Position numbers and translations under genes: made by a program. Positions 27,008 through 39,287 of a stretch of 64,000 nucleotides of DNA are shown here, piece by piece; position 1 is the first letter of the stretch; every line of letters starts with the position of its first letter. Origin of the DNA: Peribolospora baueri (taxonomy: Eukaryota; Basidiomycota; Peribolosporomycetes; Peribolosporales; Peribolosporaceae); assembly GCA_029717555.1 (NCBI GenBank), contig JAMDHS010000014.1, positions 186,001-250,000 on the forward strand, written 5' to 3'. Under the pieces are notes generated by a model. That model made no database searches. It had not been told where the DNA came from and was given only the letters and a program-made list of their open reading frames with translations.

Positions 27008-27667
27008 ATGGCGCTCGCACCGACAGAGGGCCCGGGCTCGCAGCCCTCGTCGTCCTCAGCTCCTCCGGCAGCCACGTTTTCCAAACTAGGTCTCGACCCT
27101 TTCCTCGTCCGAGCGCTGACCGCCATGTCCATCACGTCGCCCACCGAGATCCAGCGAGCCTGCATTCCACCCATCCTCACCGGCCGGGACTGCATCGGGG
27201 GTGCGAAAACCGGAAGCGGAAAGACGATCGCTTTCGCCGCTCCGATATTGCAGGAGCTCGCCAGGGATCCTTATGGCGTTTTCGCCGTCGTGCTGACCCC
27301 GACCAGGTGAGCGGAACAGTGGACATGGACGTCGATGGACGGCGGCAAGGTTGCTATGCCTCTGGTTTACCTGGTTGTCCAATCATATTCGCTCACAGGG
27401 AGCTCGCCTTTCAAATATCGGAACAGTTCCAAGCCTTGGGACACAGCATCAACCTCTCCTCTTCCGTCGTCGTCGGAGGCCTTGACATGATGTCCCAAGC
27501 CGCCGAGCTCCGGCAACGTCCGCACGTCATCATCGCCACGCCCGGCCGTCTGGCGGACCACTTGCGAAACTCGGGCAGAAACGGCGAGTGGGATTTGAAA
27601 AAGTGCAGGTTCTTGGTGAGCGTCTGGCAGGTCGAATGTGGGTGCCGTTGTCGGCCAGCGCGCTCAC

Positions 27668-27698
<31 letters not shown>

Positions 27699-28988
27699 CC
27701 CTTCGGCGTCTGCCCAGGTCCTCGACGAGGCGGACCGATTACTCACTCCCACCTTTGCACCCGAGCTGGCGTGCATTTTCGAGAACATGGCCCCACAACG
27801 ACAGACGCTGCTCTTCACCGCCACCGTCACCGAGGCCATCATGGCGCTACAGAACCGTGCTCCGCCGAATGGCAAGCAGAGGCCGTTCATGCACAAGGTC
27901 GAGAGCGAGTGAGTGGGCTGTCTTTTGTTGCATGCCCGCCGGAGCAGGCGATCTCAAAAAAACCTGGCCCGTGTTTTCACCTTTCTTCCAGCCATCTCAC
28001 CGTCTCCACCCTCCACCAACGCTACGTCTTCCTTCCGTCGCACGTCCGCGAGCCGTACCTCTACTACCTGCTCCTCCACCCGCCAGACTCGGTCCAGCGG
28101 CGCAAAGTTCCCGCGCCGAGCGAGGCGGCGGTGGCACGAAACGCGCACAAGGACAAGGGGAAGGGGAAGGGAAAAAGGGGGGATGGAGGCAAGGGAAAGG
28201 AAAAGGCGGTGGTGGCCAACGTCGAGCCGGCGGAGGAGGTGCCGACGACGATCATCTTCACGTCGCGGTGCCGGACCGCGGCGCTGCTCTCGCTCATGCT
28301 CCAGTCTCTCGCCGTGCCGTGCGCGCCGTTGCATTCCCGGCTGTCCCAGTCAGCCCGGTTGGCGAGCTTGGACGAGTTTCGGGCGCATCGCGTGCCGGTG
28401 CTGGTAGCGACGGACGTGGGTTCGAGAGGACTGGACATACCGGAGGTGGAGATGGTGATCAACTACGACCTGCCTGGCGCTTGGGAGGATTACGTGCACA
28501 GGGTGGGAAGGACGGCTCGAGCGGGGAGAAAGGGGACGAGCGTGAGCTTTGTGACGGAGCGCGATACGGAGCTGGTGGGCGTGATTGAGGAGAGGGTAGG
28601 GGCTCGGATGGAGGAGCTGGAGCTGCCGGAGGAGCAGGTGTTGGAGAAGCTGAACGCTGTAGCGACGGCCAAGCGGGTGGCGAGCATGGTGAGCGCCGAG
28701 CTCCGTTTTGTCATCGTCGGCTTCTCTCGACCGTTTGTGATCGTGATGGAGCGTGCACGGGCGAGCCGTCTGCTTATTTTGCACTTTTTTTTTGATTGAT
28801 TGATTGATTCTTTTTTTTTCCATTTCGGACAGACGCTACACGACGAGAAATGGGGAGAGCGAGAGGAGACGAACAAGCTAAAGCGGGAGCGGGCCATGGG
28901 CGTGTCCAGCAAGGCTGCCAAGGGAGCCAAGTGGTCGTCGACGAAGGAGGCGAGGACGAAGAAGACGGAGAAGGAGAAGAAGCGGTAG
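27008..28988 (+). CDS. DBP8: DEAD-box RNA helicase, 40S ribosome biogenesis
   Basis: Exons: 27008-27306, 27399-27615, 27718-27908, 27992-28688 and 28833-28988 (519 residues). Helicase motifs in order: Q-motif region ([14 protein letters not shown]), [42 protein letters not shown] (in place of SAT), [25 protein letters not shown] and [11 protein letters not shown]. The C-terminus is a Lys-rich tail. Best fit is Dbp8/DDX49, an ATP-dependent helicase of the small-subunit processome in the nucleolus. A Lys/Gly-rich insertion ([19 protein letters not shown]) sits between the two RecA lobes. Intron 2 contains a 28-T run. Confidence 0.94.
27671..27698 (+). repeat. 28-nt poly-T in DBP8 intron 2
   Basis: An uninterrupted run of 28 T placed 19 bases before the acceptor at 27717, acting as an extreme polypyrimidine tract. 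Confidence 0.85.
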
Positions 28989-30009
28989 CGAAGGCGGTCG
29001 TAGGGAGCGATGGGGAGCGGCGTCGCTCTCGTCTCGTCGAAGGCGTGTAGGATACCCGACGGATGGGTCGTCGTCGTCGCCGCCTTCGTCGCCATCCACG
29101 ACCGTGTTTCGCAGCTCGTGCGTGCGTACCCAGCCGTGCCGGCACGGCTTCAGCCGTACCCGGTCCTCCCCGGCTGTTGGGTTCGTTCGTTCGATACACA
29201 CACACGCATGCTAAACTTTTGGAACGGGCACACGATCCGTCGTCGGCGTCCACGTATCTCCGCCGCGCCGCCCACGCGCTCTTTGGTGTGTCTGAGCGAG
29301 CGGTATGAAAGAGAAGGGTGAGACAAGTGTCTGGGACTGTAGAAGAGGAAAAAGAAGAAAATCGTCCGAATCCGTCTCCCTCCGTTCGGCTGGGGGGACG
29401 GAAAGAGGGAGGGAGATGGGCGGGGGCGATGCTCGGCCGACGGGACGGTGTCTTGTGTTGTCGATGCTCGAACGCCGACCCGACAGTCGTCGACCGGATG
29501 GATGGTGGCCAGTGGGTGATTCCGAGACGGTGACAGAAAGAAAGGCGGTTCGACCATGTTGGTCGGAAGGAAGCGGCGCGGGTCGACTACTGACCGACTG
29601 ACACATACGCCCAATCGTCCGTCTCGGGTGTCGGTGTAATGAAAACCGGTCGGTCGGCGGCGACGGCGACGGCGAAGCATCTTTGGCTTCGTCCTCGTTC
29701 GTTCGTTTCGGGACCAGAAACGGCGTAGGGCGCAGATGACGAAGGAAGCACGGGTCGGTTCGATGGACGAATGGTCTCGTGTCATCGTCTTATCTCATCT
29801 CATCTCATCCATCTGATGGATCATCATCGTCTATCCGACGTTTCGGTCTCTCCATCCATCCGCTCGTACCAGCCGGGCCGGCCCGTCAGAGGGATGTGCG
29901 GGATCGACCGGGGAAGTGGTAAGACATGGTAGGTAGGACAGGCCGGATGTGCGTGGGTGCACGTGCTTGGAGGCGGGCATAGCACGTGGTGGCGCATGAC
30001 ATGGCGTGG

Positions 30010-30056
30010 CATCATCGCATGGCATGGCATGGCATCTCATCTCATCGCATCGCATC
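30010..30056. repeat. GGCAT/CTCAT/CGCAT pentamer repeat
   Basis: Tandem five-base units changing in type along the array. Confidence 0.7.
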
Positions 30057-31399
30057 TCCGATCTCCGGAGCGAGCCGAGCCGAGGATCTGCACGTGAGCA
30101 GCCAAGCCCAGCCCGGCGGCCGGCGGCGGGGCGGATTGGAGGGACGGAGGACGAAGGAGTGGTGACTGACTGACTGACTCGGTACTTTACGTAACGAGGA
30201 CACGACACATGGTGCGGCTCGCGCTCGTTCTCGTTCTGGCGCTCACACCTGTGGTGCGCGCCCCATCTCGGACCGACGACCGAGCAGCGCGTCGGTGCCG
30301 CTGGTGCGCGCTCCACCCTCCACCCGTCGCATCGGTCGGTCGAACTAGCGGACGTGCGATGCTGGTGGCCAGCCCGCCCGCTAGTCCGCTCGATGGACGA
30401 CGGACGACGTCGGCGGGTCGACTGCGCAGTCGACGGGACGCGTGTGCAAACAGGAAACAGGAAACAGGCTCCCGAGCGGGTGTAGTACTTAGTAACGTCT
30501 GGTCGGTGATGCGGACATTCAGTGGAAACGACCGCTCAGGGGGGCGTGATGGGACGGCAAGGCGACGGCCGGTCACGCGGTGACGAGGCGCGTTCGTTCG
30601 TTCGTGGTTCGCAGTTCACAATTCACAATTCACATTCACAGTTCAGACCTCGCAGTTCGTTCGTTCGCTCGTTCGACGGGCGTTCACATGGCGCTCATTG
30701 GCAGGTCACGAGGGCGGGCGCGACGTCGGCAATCTAATCGGGTGAGAGTCTCTCGAGGAGGGCGTGTGGGTTAGCACGAGGGATGGGGACAATAAGGAGA
30801 GGGTTGGGATGGATGGGATGGATGTGTTGAGGGAGATGAGGAGGTTCGGGCAACGGCGAGGGCGTCGACGGTCCGCCGATTCACGTTCAACGCCGTCCCG
30901 TCGCCGTCGGACGGTCGGCCGGTCGGGTCGGGCGGTTCGGCCGGACGAGCGGAGGAGCGGAGGAGCGGGCGGGTCGACAGCTGATCCCCAGCTGATCGCG
31001 TCCATCCATCCCATCTCCCTCCACCCGGTCTCAGCCACATCTATCCATCTACCCATCTATCCTTCTTCCTTCCTTCTCTTTCACCTCCGACCCCGGCCGT
31101 CCTGAATTGCCGAATACGGCCTGCCTGCATGTCAGTCTGCATGTCAGTCTGCCTGTCAGCCCGCCTGCCCGCCCGACTGTCCTGCGCCGGCCACACATAC
31201 AGGAATCTCACCCAATCTGGGCCAGCCTGGGTCCGGTAAGTTTTCGAATTCGGAATTCGTCGTCATCTGCCTTTCCTCCCGTCCGATCCATCCTGTGTCG
31301 TGTCGTGTCCTGCTCTGTTGTTATGTCCTGTCATTAACGCGCGAGGGAAAGTGCAAGGAGGGAATGCGAGCATAGTCGACCAGGTGTCCAGCCTGCCGT

Positions 31400-31460
31400 C
31401 CGTCCATCCGTCTGTCTGTCTGTCTGTCTATGTCTGTCTATGTCTGTCTGTCTGTCGAGG
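31400..31460. repeat. (TGTC)n repeat
   Basis: TGTC units with TATGTC interruptions. Confidence 0.75.
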
Positions 31461-32603
31461 GAACAGACACGGGCAAGGACGGCGAGCCGAGAGGAGCAAG
31501 CATCGAGCCGATATGGAGCCGAAGCCGGACCTAGCCGAAGAAGAGGAAAGGAGGAGCGGCGGCGGTGGACGATGACGACGGCGATCACGCTCTCTTTCCT
31601 CCGTTCCTCTCTCTCGGTCGTCCGGACAAACGGGCGGTGAGGCGGTGAGGCGACGTGGCTAGCATACTTGCCTTGCCTTGCCTTGCCTTGCTCTATTCTG
31701 CTCTGCTCTGCCATGCCCAGTCCTGCCTGCCTTCGTTCGTCTAGCCTCGTCTGGCGTTGTCTCATCGCGTCGCCGCCCTTCGTCATCCTGGCATGCCACT
31801 CCTGCGCCCATCGGTCCCTCGGCACTGCTCTCTCGCCGGTCCCGCTTCGCTCTCCGCTCTCCGTCCGACCGACCTCCACATGATCGCCACCGGCGCTGCC
31901 ATCTGTGTTATGCGTCCATCCACATCCATGTATCCATCTATTCACCCGCCCCGACTTCTCGCTAACCCACCGCAAACCACCTCCTCTTACTCGTCCCACA
32001 CCCAGAACGCACCAATCTGAACCGGACCACAGCCAGACCAGACCAGACCACACTGCCGGACACCGCGCAGAAGCTCCCGGCCGGACGAGCGAACGAAAGA
32101 ACAGAACGAGCGAGGCAAGAGACGCCGAGAGCCGAGGAGAGACACGCATAGACAGATGCTCAGAGAGACAGACACAGAGCAGAGAGAGAGAGAAAGAGAG
32201 AAAAAGACCAGATGAGGACGGGATGATGGGATGATGATGGACGACCGGCGACGATGACCGGACCGCTCCTCTCATCATCATCCATCATCACCCTTTCTTT
32301 CTCCGTCCTTGGCCTAAAAGAAACAACCGCACTGCCCACAACGCCACCCTTCTCTCTTCCCTCTTTCATCCCCTTCGACCGCTCCACCATCGCCACCTCC
32401 ACCACCATTCCAATTCTCCCCCCTGCTCCTCTCCCCGGAACAACAAACGACAAACGACGAGCGACGAGCGACGATCGCACTCACTACCTACGGCCTCAGC
32501 GCTGACCCTCGTCCAGCCTTTGTACCACCCTCGTCCTACCTTGTATCATCCTCGCCCCACCACCACCACCACCGACCTTGGTCACCACCTACCCACCCTC
32601 CCC

Positions 32604-34387
32604 ATGGCTCGTCCTTCCGGTCCCACCCCGCTCCCTCCTCTCCTTCCTTCCCACCACCTCCCTCACTACCCCCCACCCGCCCCGCCCCCCCAGCTCCCTC
32701 GCCTCCACGCCCGCCCTCCTCTGCCCTCCCCCTCCGCCATGATCAACGGTGCCCCGAGCCCAGCCGTCGCCGCCCCCTCCTCCGCCCCCGCCTTCTTCAC
32801 CGCCCACCGCAGCCAATCCGGCAGCCCGACCGACGCTGGCTACCACCACCCACCGCCCCACTCCGGCCTCCCCACACCCGTCCATCATCGCCAATACTAC
32901 GACCACCACCCCGCCTACTACCCCTCGCAACATGACATCGCCTCCGCCCATGCCCACAGCAGGCCCTCCACCGCCGGCTCCTCCGACGGACACCTCGCCT
33001 TCACCCGCCTACCCCCTCTCCGAGCCGGACCCCACTCCGCCCCCCCGCATGGTCGCTTCCCCGACGATGCCTACGCCTCTGTCTACTCCGCCCGCTCCTC
33101 CCGCCCACCTTCTCCCTCGCTCTACACCGCCGAACCCCCCGTCCCCACGCCTTCTCGCCCCGACGACGACGACGCCGACAGGTCCCCGCCCAAGTCGGCC
33201 GCCAACAAGAGCAAGAAGAAGCGCTCCGCACCCGCCGACAAGGACGCCGCCGCGAACGCAAAAGCGGACGGCGGCGACGACGACGGCGAGCCTGCCGCCG
33301 GCACATACCACTCCCAACCGGACTCTCTCCCCGCGCACTCTTCGACGACGCCCGTCACTCCCACCGGCTCTGATGGTGTGACGAAGACGGAACGAGGCGG
33401 CGGGGGAGCGTCGGGGACAACGACGACAGCCACTCGTCGCATGGCGCACCTGCTTTCGGAGCAGAAGCGCAGGGAGAGCATCAACAGCGGCTTCGACGAC
33501 CTCAAGCACGTCCTCTTTAGCGCAGAGGCCAACGTCGACGCCCTCCTCCGCGATCCTCGTGAACCCCTCGTACCCGCAAAGAGCGAGGCGGAGCGTATCA
33601 AGGACGAAGGCGAGGATGGGGCGCCGGCTAAGAGTAAGGGCGGCGCTGGTGCCCATGGCGCTGAGAGCAAGGCTGGCCTGCTCAGGAGGGGTGAGCGTCC
33701 GAGCTGAACTTTCGTCCAGATGGTCTGCCCCACGCTTGCTCACCGTTGTCCTTTTTTTTTTTTCTTGCTCTTCCCTCCCATTTCCTTCTCTTTCCTCGCA
33801 TTTCCTTCTTCTCCCCCCCTTGCCCCTCCCCAGCGGTCACGTACATTCGCACCCTCGAGTCCGCCGTCACGCAACTGCAAGCTCACATCAACGCCGATGA
33901 TTGGGATTCTCACCATCGCCATCATCATCATCACCACCACCACCACCACCCCGCCGCCCCCCCTCCGCCTCTCGGTGCACCCCCGCACACCTATCCCTCC
34001 CTTCCCCCGTCCGCCAGCTACCCGATCTACCCTCACCTACCTCCCATGACGGACCGCGACCGTCGCACTTCTCTCTATTCGCAACCCCCGGACGAATGTG
34101 TTCCGTCCACCTCCCATCCCCCCGACACCCATAACCCCCCGTCGTCGTCGTACGCGCCTCCACCCGAGCCCACGTCCCCGTTCGGCCCCGAGCCCATGCC
34201 AATCAAGCACGAAGCCGACCCGGCACAAGAAACGGCCTACCGGAAGCACCTCGACGGGCGAGGGGGTCAGGCGGCACGGGACGCGACGGAACGATACAAT
34301 CGCGATCTGGAGAGGGAGATGAGGGAGCGCAAAGAGGAGGAGGAGAGGAGGAAGAAGAGGAAGAAGCGCGGCGGCGATGGGGAGGTG

Positions 34388-34423
<36 letters not shown>

Positions 34424-35371
34424 GAGGAAGTGGGGCGCGGCTCGAAGAAGCGTAGTCGGGCGGTCGCTGAACAGAAGCAAGAGAAGGAGGAGGGGGAGGA
34501 AGAGGAGTATGACAACGGCAAAGGGAAGGCGACGAGGAAAAAGAAAGAGCTCGCCATCGACGCTCTTCACGCCGATGAGCGTGCCGAGGCCGAGAGCAAG
34601 GTGGGCAAGAAGCGGCGTAGATCTCGGAGCGGCAGGGGCAGACGGTACTCGTACTCTCCGCGCCGCCTCCGCTGCGAGCTCTGGTCCCCGCCTTCGCCCT
34701 CGTCCAGGGACGACGAGCGCGGGCGCCACCGGCCTCCGACGCTGCCCTCGCTCCGACCCACCGGCACCGGCCCTGACGACGGCTCCTACGCGCCGATCAC
34801 GCATCCGTACGGCCACCCCGCCGCGGCGGGCAGCTTTGGCAACAACCACCACCACATCCACCAACAGGTCGTCGGCGCAGGCTACGGCACCGGCACCGGC
34901 GGCTCGCCGCCTTCTTCCTACTCGCCTCATCGCTACCCGGCCCATGCTCATCATCATCATCATCCATATCCCCCCGTCGGTGCCGGCGGATACGCCTCGC
35001 CCTCGTCCACGTCTCCGCCGTCTTCGTACTACTACACCCCCTCGGCCGCTCGCGCCTCGTTCGACCGCCATCTGCACCACCTACCCCCGCACAACGGCGG
35101 CAGGTCGTCGTCGTCCTTCCATCCACTCCCTCACCTCGCTCCCCCTTCCGTCTGCGTCGGCGTCGGCGTCGGCGTGTGCGGAGCGGGCGAAGTGAGGACG
35201 ACGTGCACGCAGGAGAGCAGCAGTCGGAGTACGGATCGGAGTGGCGAGGAGGCCGAGTCGGACGAAGACGACGACGACGACGACGACGAGGGCGGCGCGA
35301 ACGGGGCGAAGAGGAAGGAGGAGCCGTCGTTTCAAAACGGAGAGGCGGAAGTGGACGAGCTCGCCGATTGA
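32604..35371 (+). CDS. Basic helix-loop-helix transcription factor
   Basis: Two exons, 32604-33690 and 33834-35371 (874 residues). The first ATG is in a CCACC-rich leader. The N-terminus is Pro/His/Tyr/Ser-rich and disordered. The bHLH starts with RRMAHLLSEQKRRESINSGF, with the H-E-R pattern of E-box (CACGTG) binders. Helix 1 ends near LKHVLF. A long Glu/Lys/Ala loop of about 60 residues holds the intron, and helix 2 reads AVTYIRTLESAVTQLQAHI. After it come a His run (34 kb), an Asp run (34.39-34.43 kb), Lys/Arg clusters likely to be a nuclear signal, and a second Asp run near the end. I cannot name the ortholog. Homopolymer runs are coded by CAT/CAC and GAC repeats. Confidence 0.85.
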
Positions 35372-36098
35372 TTTTTTTTCTTTCCTTTTACTCGCTTCCT
35401 CGTCCCCTTCACTCCACGTCCGAATCCACACTTTGCCGACTCGCCGTCTTCGCTCTTCGCCTCCTCTTATTACCCTGCCGCGTGCCTCTGCTCCATGCCA
35501 TGCGCGTGCGCGGGAGGGTTGGTTCGTATAATTCGCTCGTACGGATGTATGTATGTATGTGTGTATCGCTATCCTCGTTCTTCTTCTTCCCTCGACGAAC
35601 ACCCCGTCGGCGGTGGGCTGGCAGGCAGAGTGAAGCGGATGGACGACTGGCTGGCCTGCCGTTTCTTCTCTTCTCGTCCCGTCTCGTGTCGTCCCATACC
35701 TCACTTCGTCCGTCTCCTCTTGACTGTCATCTCTTTCATCACGCCGCCTCGCCCCGTCTTCCCTCTTCGTCAGTCAGCCTCGTTCGTCGTCGATGCCAAT
35801 GTCCGTCGCGCTGTTCGCGGAAACGAGTTGCGCTCTCGATACAACTGCGTGTCCGCCGTCGTAAACCGGCCGTTATAAACGACGCCCGACGGTCGTCCGA
35901 ACGTTTACTTCTTCCACCGTCCCTTTCACGTCGGCCACCGTCGGCCGCCGCCTCGTCGTGCTGCGGCACGACTTTCCCACAGTCATGTACGCGATCGCAT
36001 GGGTCGTGCGCGGTGCGACGCGCTTCGAAGCTCTAACCCTTCCCGATCTCTCGCGGTCGGTCCTCCAACTTCAACACCGAATCCCCACCCCGGAGGTC
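35372..36098. other. Intergenic bHLH gene / POL12
   Basis: Contains the bHLH 3' UTR (T-rich just after the stop), a GTATG run near 35545 and a C/T-rich promoter for POL12. The upstream in-frame ATG at 35985 would extend POL12 by 38 residues, but the extension does not resemble the family. Confidence 0.5.
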
Positions 36099-39000
36099 AT
36101 GGCCGATACCGTCCGATCCCAGCTTGTTGGGCGCTTTGGAGACGCTGTCGCCAAGGATGAGGCTGTCATGACTGAGTGTGAGTCTGTCGTTGGGCTTGAC
36201 CCGACGTGGACGCCCAGGCTCACCCACACATTCCTTCCTTCTTCCTTCACCGTCGCAGGCCTCTCCATCTGCCGACTATACGCACTCTCCCCCTCCGAGC
36301 TCTACTACAAGTGGGAGGCCTTCCTCCTCAACCACTTTCCTTCCCCTCGAGACACACCCGTCAAGCTCGCCGGCGCTCCCTCCGGCGCGCCCTTGTTCGA
36401 CCTCGAGAACGCTAGGGAGCTCAAGAAAGAGATCCAGCGCGAGGCTGCCGTCGCCCAGAAGGGTGGCGACGGGACGTTTAACAACGCCGCCCAAGCTGCC
36501 GCTGGCTTGGACGGAGTGACGCCGATCAAGAGGGATGGCTTCGGCTTGTCGGCGGGCGTACGGAGCGCTAGGAGGGGGAAGGGGGCGCCTGCGGAAGGTC
36601 TGGATGGCATGTGAGCTTTCCTTCCTCGGTCGCCTCCCCTTCTCCTTCTTCTTTGACGCCCTCATCCTCAACCTTTCCCCTCCCTCTGCCTTCCCCCCCC
36701 CCACACCCCCACAGCCTGGGCAACCTCGGCGTACCGACGACGCCGTTGACAAGCCGAGCGTTGCCCCGACAGACGGTACCTGGCTCCGCCACGCCGACGG
36801 CTCGACCCCCCGTGATGGCGCAGGGCAAGGCGAACGGCTTTGTCACTCCTGTTCGTCCCGGTCTCGTTAAAGACGCCGAGTCTTCTTCGCCCTTGGGGTC
36901 CCCGTCCGTCGCACATGAGTGAGTGAGGCACGTCGGACTCCGCTTGAAAGGCGTCGTCGGCTGATCGTCACACACGCTCGCTTGGCCTCCCCCAGTTCCG
37001 GCCGTGGCCCCTCCACGCCCTTCTCCTCTCGACACGGTCCCCTCACGGTCGTGGAAACGCTCAACGTGCACCTCGACGCTACCCACTCGCCCGCTGGCGC
37101 AGGCGTGAGCGCCGGCAGCAAGGTGTCCCTCGCCGCTGCGACCGATCCGAGATTATGGAAGTATAGGTACATGTTCGAGAAGGCTGGTGAAAGGAGCGAA
37201 GGTGAGCGAGTCGAGCGGGCGGATGATGGCGACGGGATCCGTGCGCGTTGCCGCTCTCTTCGGCCTCCTCTCACGTTGACGAGATCCCGCTCGTCCCTAC
37301 AGTGCTCGACGACCGCATCGACGAGTTTGCCGAGCTCCTTCGTTCCGCCTATCCGTCAGAGATCGAAGAATTCGACGACCCGACCATGGCCTTTCAAGAC
37401 GAGATCTATGCCTTTGGACGCATCGCCCCAGATCTCGCCCTCTCCACGTCCACGGGCGCCAACAAGCTCTCGGAGCAGAGTCTCTTGCTCGAGACATCGA
37501 GGACGATGGGCAGCGGGGCGCGCGTGCCGCTCAGGTTCGACGAGGGCATCGTCGTCAGGGGCAATGTGCAAGGTGCCGGCGGCATTGGATTGTTCCCCGG
37601 GATGCTTGTCGGCGTGAGGGGAAAGAACGGAGGCGGAGGGGTGTTCACCGTGCGCGAGGTCCTCTTGGTGAGCACCCCCACGATTTTTTGGATTCTTATG
37701 CTCGCTCTGCCCCTGAACGCTGACTGACCCCCTTTCGCTCTCCTATCTCGCCATCATTTTCATTGATCGCCAGCTGCCTCCCCTCCCGCTCGCCGTGTCT
37801 CAATCGTCCGACTTGCTCACCTTCCACCACTCTCCCTCCAGACTCGACGGTCGCCCGCTGTCCGTATACGCAGCCGCCGGCCCGTTTACGCTCGACTCTG
37901 ATCTCGAGTATGAGCCATTTGCTGCGCTCGTTGACGAGCTTAAGAGGGCGAAGCCGGATTTGGTCCTCCTAGTGAGCCCCTGTTCCTCCGCTTATGCTTC
38001 TATCCTGACGTGGGCAACGACGTGTTCTGACCTATGCTCGTTTGGTTTCTTCATCAGCTGGGACCCTTCGTCGACTCCGCTCACCCGCTGCTCAAAGTGG
38101 GCGACACGGATCACACCCCGGCGCAGCTCTTCCGCCACCACATCTCTTCCCGATTGGCGGACCTCATCGACCTCTCTCCGAGCACGACGGTCATTCTCAT
38201 CCCCAGCACTCGGGATCTCATCCATGCTCACGTCGCTTTCCCGCAGACGATGCTTGAGCGTAGCGAAGAGCTAGGCATCCCCAAGGTGAGCTTCTCTATC
38301 AGCCGAATGCCGCCCTCTTCACCGAGGCGGATGGCCGTGATGGCGCTGACGACGACCAACCAACCAACCAACCAACCGCCTTGCATCCGCCTCCATACGA
38401 AATGAAACGATAGCGGGTCAAGCTCCTCCCCAACCCGTCCGTCTTTTCCGTCAACGAAGTCGTCTTTGGCGTCTCGACGACCGACGTGCTCTTCCACCTC
38501 CGCAAGGAGGAGTACTTCCGTAGGATTGACGACGGCTCGTCGTCCTCCGCTTCCGGTGGCGCGGGAGCGGACGCTATGGCGAGGCTCTGCAGGCACGTTT
38601 TGTGTCAGAGAAGGTGGGTTCAGCCGACATCTCCAGAGGAGCGAGCGAGAGCGGCGGAAGAACGTCGTCCCCTCTTTGCCGTTGAAAGGCTGAAGTGACG
38701 ATTCTCTCTTTTTCTTCCTCTCCCTCCGCTGCTTGCCTTTCGTTCGCATCCTCTCCCCATCGCGCGCCCTCTCTCAGCTTCTACCCGCTCTTTCCATCCC
38801 CACAAGGAACCGAGTTGAACCTTGACGTCACCCATCAACACCTACTGCGCATCGACGGCGTGGCGCCTGACGTGCTCATCCTGCCGAGCATGCTCAAGCA
38901 CTTTACCAAGGTACGTTCGCCTCTTTGCGGACTTGCCTCGGACGACGGTCTGTTCGGGCGCGACATTCTCGTCGCACCCACCTTTCAAGCCAGCCCTGCT

Positions 39001-39287
39001 CACTCGTTCATCCCTTTCGCCCCTCTCCCTTGGCCATCGCATCGCGCCTTTTCCGACGAGCGCAGGTCGTCGATTCTACCGTCGTCATCAACCCTTCCTC
39101 CCTTTGTCGCTCCCAGTCGGGCGGTCACTTTGCCAAGTTGGCTGTCCACCCCTTCGACCGCTCCGTGCTCGAGACGAACACCCGAGCGGCGGCGAAGAAG
39201 GGAGAAGCCGGTGGGGACGGCGACGAGGCGGGACAGATGGAACACGCGGTGTGGGAGAGGGCGAGGGTGGACATGGTTAGGTTGTAG
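36099..39287 (+). CDS. POL12: DNA polymerase alpha-primase subunit B
   Basis: Ten exons: 36099-36177, 36259-36610, 36715-36918, 36996-37201, 37303-37667, 37774-37971, 38058-38285, 38414-38613, 38778-38910 and 39066-39287 (728 residues). The N-terminal helical domain contains CRLYALSPSELYYKWEAFLL, followed by a Pro/Thr-rich linker. The C-terminal OB plus phosphoesterase-like domain has VPLRFDEGIVVRGNVQG, PLSVYAAAGPFTLDSDLEY, LLLGPFVDSAHPLL, ILIPSTRDLIHAHVAFPQ, NEVVFGVSTTDVLFHL and LPSMLKHFTKVVDSTVVINP. It is the regulatory B subunit tethering Pol alpha-primase at replication origins; the phosphoesterase is expected to be inactive. Intron 7 contains a CCAA run (38354-38377). Confidence 0.95.

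Larger units (their letters stand above)
28989..32603. other. 3.6-kb intergenic region upstream of a bHLH gene
   Basis: The longest gene-free stretch in the window. It holds many short tandem repeats: GGCAT/CTCAT/CGCAT at 30010-30056, GACT at 30165-30178, TTCACAA-type repeats at 30610-30645, TGTC at 31400-31460 and CTTGC at 31670-31691. From 32280 it turns pyrimidine-rich and then CCACC-rich, up to the ATG at 32604. Long open frames here (for example minus 31334-32281) have repeat-driven composition and no splice or domain support. I infer a large, regulated promoter, perhaps with non-coding transcripts. Confidence 0.5.

Noticed and set aside
27411-27896. Minus-strand frame containing a Lys run across DBP8
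   Set aside because: The Lys run is the complement of the 28-T intron tract; antisense to conserved helicase exons.
31334-32281. A 315-codon open frame on the minus strand in the long intergenic region
   Set aside because: Its translation follows TGTC, CTTGC and GA-rich repeats (for example DRQTDIDRHRQTDRQTD), with no domain and no splice sites.
34037-35080. A 347-codon minus-strand frame antisense to the bHLH gene
   Set aside because: A shadow of the repeat-rich plus-strand exon; the translation is poly-Val and poly-Leu runs from GAC and CAT repeats.
35958-36098. Upstream in-frame extension of POL12
   Set aside because: The extra residues do not resemble the family, while the ATG at 36099 gives a typical N-terminus.
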